A stretch of DNA of 64,000 nt. Source: an uncultured Eubacteriales bacterium. GTDB lineage: Bacteria > Bacillota > Clostridia > Oscillospirales > UBA644. This document shows, piece after piece, positions 61,130 to 64,000 of this stretch; positions within the stretch are counted from its first letter, which is position 1, and each line of letters begins with the position of its first letter. The stretch lies in NCBI GenBank assembly GCA_934438175.1, contig CAKSBH010000002.1, forward strand, positions 62,001 to 126,000, in the 5' to 3' direction. The position numbers and the translations under genes were made by a program. The notes under the pieces were generated by a model. The model was given only the letters and a program-made list of their open reading frames with translations, was not told where the DNA came from and did not search any database.

Positions 61130-61828
61130 ATGAACATTCTTGCAATTGGTTGTCATCCGGACGATGTAGAGATCAACTGTGCCGGAACCCTTGCCAAATG
61201 CGTCAAACGTGGCGATAAGGTCATTGTCTGCCATGCCTGCAACGGGAATATGGGGCATGAGGTGATTATGCCGGACGAACTCCGCCTGATCCGCGCGCAG
61301 GAAGCGCGGGATGCGGGTGCCCTGGCGGGCATCGAGGTCATCACGGCGGATATCGGCGACCTTCTTGCCAACGGCGGCGATATGGCACAGCGTGACAAGA
61401 TGATTGACATCATCCGTTATGCCAATCCGGATCTCATCATTACGCACGCACCCAACGACTATATGTGCGATCATGTGGCGGTGAGCAAACTGGTGTTTGA
61501 TGCCAGCTTTGCCGCATCCTGCCCGCATTACGGACATGGGAAGCCGTCCCGTGTGGTGCCGTTGTATTACATGGATAATCTGGGCGGACATAATTTTATT
61601 CCGACTGAATATGTGGATATTACCGACACTTTTGAACTGAAAATGCAGATGCTGGAATGCCACAAGAGCCAGTTGGTGTGGATGCGTGAGCACGACCATA
61701 TCGATTTTGCAGACTTTGTGCGGACAACTGCCAAATACCGCGGTCTGCAGTGCGGCGTTCCGTATGCGGAGGGCTTTGTGCAGTCGCTCAATTACGCCAA
61801 GGTTCAGCCGAGGAGGATTCTGCCGTGA
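61130..61828 (+). CDS. PIG-L/LmbE-family deacetylase
   Basis: A 232-residue zinc deacetylase. The HPDD metal motif is at residues 9-12 (GCHPDDVEINCAG), the second histidine group is in THAPNDYMCDHVAV. Family members remove the acetyl group from N-acetylglucosamine linked to inositol or other carriers, or from diacetylchitobiose. In this operon it should free an amine from an N-acetylated amino sugar or cyclitol. It overlaps the kinase by four bases. Confidence 0.92.
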   Translation: MNILAIGCHPDDVEINCAGTLAKCVKRGDKVIVCHACNGNMGHEVIMPDELRLIRAQEARDAGALAGIEVITADIGDLLANGGDMAQRDKMIDIIRYANPDLIITHAPNDYMCDHVAVSKLVFDASFAASCPHYGHGKPSRVVPLYYMDNLGGHNFIPTEYVDITDTFELKMQMLECHKSQLVWMREHDHIDFADFVRTTAKYRGLQCGVPYAEGFVQSLNYAKVQPRRILP

Positions 61829-62775
61829 AATACGACGTTGCCTGTATCGGAATTCTGGTGGCGGATGTCATTGCCAAGCCGGTTGACCGGATTCCCGAAC
61901 CGGGACTGCTGGAACGGATCGGCAGCATTGAAACGTTTACGGGCGGCTGTGCGATGAGCGCCGGAATCGACATGAGCAAGATCGGGCTGAAAACAGCCGT
62001 TCTCGGCAAGGTCGGAAACGACAGTTTCGGAGAGTTTCTCCGGGACGCGCTGAAGGAGCATGACGTGTCGGTGGACGGCGTCGCGGTGGATCCCTCCGTG
62101 CAGACGTCGGCATCCATTGTTCTTTCCTCCTCTTCGGGTGAGCGTTCGTTTCTGCACTGCGTCGGTGCAAACGGAACGTTTGGCTATGAGGACGTGAACT
62201 GGGATGTTCTGGCCGATTCCCGCATTGTATTTGTTGCCGGTACCATGCTGATGGACGCCTTTGACGGGGAGCCGTGTGCCCGTGTTCTGAAAAAAGCCAA
62301 GGAGATGGGCAAGATAACGGTGCTGGACACCGCCTGGGACAGCAAAGGCCGCTGGATGAGCGTTCTCGGTCCCTGTCTGCCGTATGTGGATGTGTTTCTG
62401 CCGTCCATTGACGAGGCAAAGGCACTTTCCGGCAAAGAAGATCTTGATGAGATCGCGGAATGCTTTTTTGATCACGGCGTGAAGCACGTTGCCATCAAAA
62501 ACGGTAAGCACGGCTGTTATCTCCGGGAAACCCGGGATTCCAAACCGCTTCTGCTTCCGACGTATACCAAGGCGCCCCGTGTCGACACCACCGGTGCCGG
62601 CGACAGTTTCTGCGCGGGCTTCCTGACCGGACTTGCCAAGGGGCTTTCGTTTGAGGAATGCGGAAAATTCGCCAATGCGGTGGGAACCTTCTGCGTCGGT
62701 GCCAAGGGGGCAACGACGGGGATCCGTCCGTATGAGGAAATCCGGGAATTCATGCGCACGCATGAGCCGGGCTGA
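61825..62775 (+). CDS. PfkB-family carbohydrate kinase
   Basis: A 316-residue ribokinase-like kinase. GTG start 61825 with a GGAGG site, overlapping the deacetylase stop. N-terminal signature region ETFTGGCAMSAGIDMSKIGLKTAVLGKVGNDSFG, C-terminal ATP motif RVDTTGAGDSFCAGFL with the catalytic Asp. It would phosphorylate the freed sugar or cyclitol. Substrate unknown; members act on fructose, ribose, inosine or aminosugars. Confidence 0.9.
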   Translation: MKYDVACIGILVADVIAKPVDRIPEPGLLERIGSIETFTGGCAMSAGIDMSKIGLKTAVLGKVGNDSFGEFLRDALKEHDVSVDGVAVDPSVQTSASIVLSSSSGERSFLHCVGANGTFGYEDVNWDVLADSRIVFVAGTMLMDAFDGEPCARVLKKAKEMGKITVLDTAWDSKGRWMSVLGPCLPYVDVFLPSIDEAKALSGKEDLDEIAECFFDHGVKHVAIKNGKHGCYLRETRDSKPLLLPTYTKAPRVDTTGAGDSFCAGFLTGLAKGLSFEECGKFANAVGTFCVGAKGATTGIRPYEEIREFMRTHEPG

Positions 62776-62805
62776 AAAATTTCTGGAAATCAAGAGGGAA
62801 AAACA

Positions 62806-63789
62806 ATGAAAGCAGTTGTATACGGCGGCGGAAATATCGGCAGGGGCTTTCTCGGTCAGCTTTTGTATCAGAGCGGCTTTGAGACGGTGTTCGTCGATGT
62901 CAACCAGGCGCTGATCGACAAACTGAACGAAGATCGGAGTTATCCGATCCGCATCGTTTCCAACGAAAAACAGGAGGAAATCCTCATCCGCAATGTCCGC
63001 GCGGTTCATGCCAATGCCGCGGCCGAGGAGATTGCTACGGCAGATATTCTGTTTACGTCTGCCGGGGTGCGGGTTCTTCCGTATGCTGCCCCGGTAATCC
63101 GTGCCGGCATTGAAAAACGGACAAAGGGTCTGGATATTATCATCTGCGAAAATCTGATGAACGCCGATCAGTATCTGAAAGATCTGCTTGCTCTGAACCG
63201 TGACGACATCGGTTATGTGGAAGCCAGCGTCGGTCGGATGGTTCCGGTGATGACAGATGAGATGCGGGAGGGCAGCATCACCCGTGTGTGGGTGGAGCCG
63301 TTCTGCATCCTGCCGGTCGACCGTGCGGCATTCCGCAATCCCATCCCCGATATCAAGGGGATGGTGCCGAGCGAACCGTTTGCCTATTATATTCAGTCCA
63401 AACTGTTTTTGCACAACATGGGTCACGCAATTGCCGCCTATGTGGGTATGAACAAGGGGTATGAGTATATCTGGCAGGCAATGGAAGATGAGGAGATCTC
63501 GCAGTTGGTCCGTGAAGCCATGCACGCATCCGCCGAGGCACTTGCCGAAGAGCACGGAAAACCCAAAGCAGAGGTTCTCGCATATGCGGACGATCTGATG
63601 TTCCGGTTCCGCAACCGGTATCTCGGCGATACCACGCGGCGTGTGGGACGGGATGTTGAGCGTAAACTGGCGCCGAACGACCGTCTTCTCGGTGCTCTGA
63701 AGCTGTGTCAGAAGCACGGAAAGCCGACCGGTGCCATTAAAGCGGGCATCCTGGCGGCTTTGGATCATCTCAACGATGACAATCTGTAA
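62806..63789 (+). CDS. Mannitol-1-phosphate 5-dehydrogenase-like polyol-phosphate dehydrogenase
   Basis: A 327-residue member of the long-chain polyol dehydrogenase family. The Rossmann motif is YGGGNIGRGFLGQLLYQSG; the conserved catalytic lysine region is YYIQSKLFLHNMGHAIAAYVG. It would oxidise or reduce a sugar-alcohol phosphate using NAD. No mannitol phosphotransferase gene is in the window, so a non-mannitol substrate is likely; it may be a generic polyol-phosphate enzyme of the pathway. Confidence 0.85.
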   Translation: MKAVVYGGGNIGRGFLGQLLYQSGFETVFVDVNQALIDKLNEDRSYPIRIVSNEKQEEILIRNVRAVHANAAAEEIATADILFTSAGVRVLPYAAPVIRAGIEKRTKGLDIIICENLMNADQYLKDLLALNRDDIGYVEASVGRMVPVMTDEMREGSITRVWVEPFCILPVDRAAFRNPIPDIKGMVPSEPFAYYIQSKLFLHNMGHAIAAYVGMNKGYEYIWQAMEDEEISQLVREAMHASAEALAEEHGKPKAEVLAYADDLMFRFRNRYLGDTTRRVGRDVERKLAPNDRLLGALKLCQKHGKPTGAIKAGILAALDHLNDDNL

Positions 63790-63811
63790 AAAATAACGGA
63801 GGTAATGTAAG

Positions 63812-64000
63812 ATGGATTTCATGTCTACCGTAAAGGGCTCTCTGCTGGAGGGCTTCTATCCCGATGGCTGGGATATGGCAAAAATTGACGCCTGCTGCGA
63901 AAAAGGCGTGAAAAAAGAAGCGTTCTGGAACAAGAATTTCAAGCCCATCGCCTGCGAAAACGTCGCGGAATTCGATACGTTGATGGGTCACGAAATTGCC
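63812..64000 (+). CDS. Start of a possible glucosamine-6-phosphate deaminase-like protein (runs off window)
   Basis: ATG 63812 follows ACGGAGGTAATGTAAG. The visible 63 residues (beginning MDFMSTVKGSLLEGFYPDGW, ending FDTLMGHEIA) fit the N-terminus of bacterial glucosamine-6-phosphate isomerase/deaminase-like proteins, which have a family MGHEIA near this point. Such an enzyme deaminates a sugar phosphate and would complete the order deacetylation, phosphorylation, deamination. The 3' end lies outside the window, so this call is tentative. Confidence 0.5.
   Translation, partial: MDFMSTVKGSLLEGFYPDGWDMAKIDACCEKGVKKEAFWNKNFKPIACENVAEFDTLMGHEIA

Noticed and set aside
61804..63822. 672-residue open frame on the minus strand across the kinase and polyol dehydrogenase genes
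   Set aside because: Antisense shadow with no start site or family similarity.
1..64000. rRNA, tRNA, CRISPR array, insertion sequence or prophage
   Set aside because: I looked through the intergenic gaps and saw no cloverleaf-like tRNA, repeat-spacer array, transposase or phage structural gene. A computed tRNA and repeat scan would settle this.

Overview
The window is one dense, plasmid-free stretch of bacterial chromosome with about 60 protein-coding genes, short intergenic gaps and no rRNA, tRNA, insertion sequence or CRISPR array that I can see. Several features suggest a Gram-positive member of the Bacillota (Clostridia-like, probably an uncultured anaerobe): AGGAGG-type ribosome sites, 17-nt-spaced TTGACA/TATAAT promoters, a single-chain glycyl-tRNA synthetase, a SpoIIIE/FtsK translocase, a class B sortase, lipoprotein-type solute-binding proteins and a Soj/Spo0J (ParA/ParB) pair with two consensus parS sites. 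TGA is used as a normal stop. gyrA, parAB, parS and serS together suggest, but do not prove, that the origin of replication is not far away.

Layout. 1-5.7 kb (+): the 3' part of gyrA, then glyS, prfB (without a programmed frameshift), rsmA and a small unknown gene, ending at a bidirectional terminator. 5.7-13.1 kb (-): one long run, acn-smpB-ruvC-ruvA-ruvB-znuA-znuC-znuB-ykgJ-like, driven by a consensus promoter that has a perfect 8-8-8 inverted repeat at its start point. 13.2-14.3 kb (-): ychF, divergent from 14.4-16.7 kb (+): rpsF-ssb-rpsR, then ispF and a uracil/hypoxanthine-DNA glycosylase. 16.8-20.8 kb (-): an SPFH/zinc-ribbon protein and secA. 21.1-22.6 kb (+): a comM/yifB gene broken by a 4-bp tandem duplication. 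22.7-25.8 kb (-): parA-parB-serS, with parS sites upstream. 25.9-37.1 kb (+): a small membrane protein, asnS, an aspartate-aminotransferase-like gene, uppP, ftsK, a two-component system, a radical SAM protein and a class B sortase.

37.5-49.7 kb (+) is an accessory carbohydrate-uptake operon: a giant solute-binding protein with N-terminal beta-sandwich (carbohydrate-binding-like) domains, two different pairs of MalF/MalG-type permeases, an NHL-repeat protein, a Yip1-like membrane protein and a 991-residue lipoprotein of the DUF5696 type. It has no ATPase gene, so a shared MsmX-like ATPase must be supplied from elsewhere. Two palindromes at its promoter look like operators. 49.8-53.5 kb holds a small membrane protein, an unusual HTH-transmembrane-HtrA-PDZ fusion protease, a GNAT acetyltransferase, a small anchored protein and an esterase.

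53.5-64.0 kb (+) is the most interesting part. At least twelve closely packed genes follow one consensus promoter: a DegT-type aminotransferase, two Gfo/Idh/MocA dehydrogenases (one lacking the usual EKP lysine), an intracellular ceramidase-like protein, two small cysteine/histidine-bearing proteins that look like diverged paralogues, a DHDPS/NAL-type aldolase, an aldo-keto reductase, a PIG-L deacetylase, a PfkB kinase, a mannitol-1-phosphate-dehydrogenase-like enzyme and the start of what may be a glucosamine-6-phosphate-deaminase-like protein. This looks like a complete route for breaking down (or less likely making) an N-acylated amino sugar or aminocyclitol. The substrate cannot be named from sequence alone.
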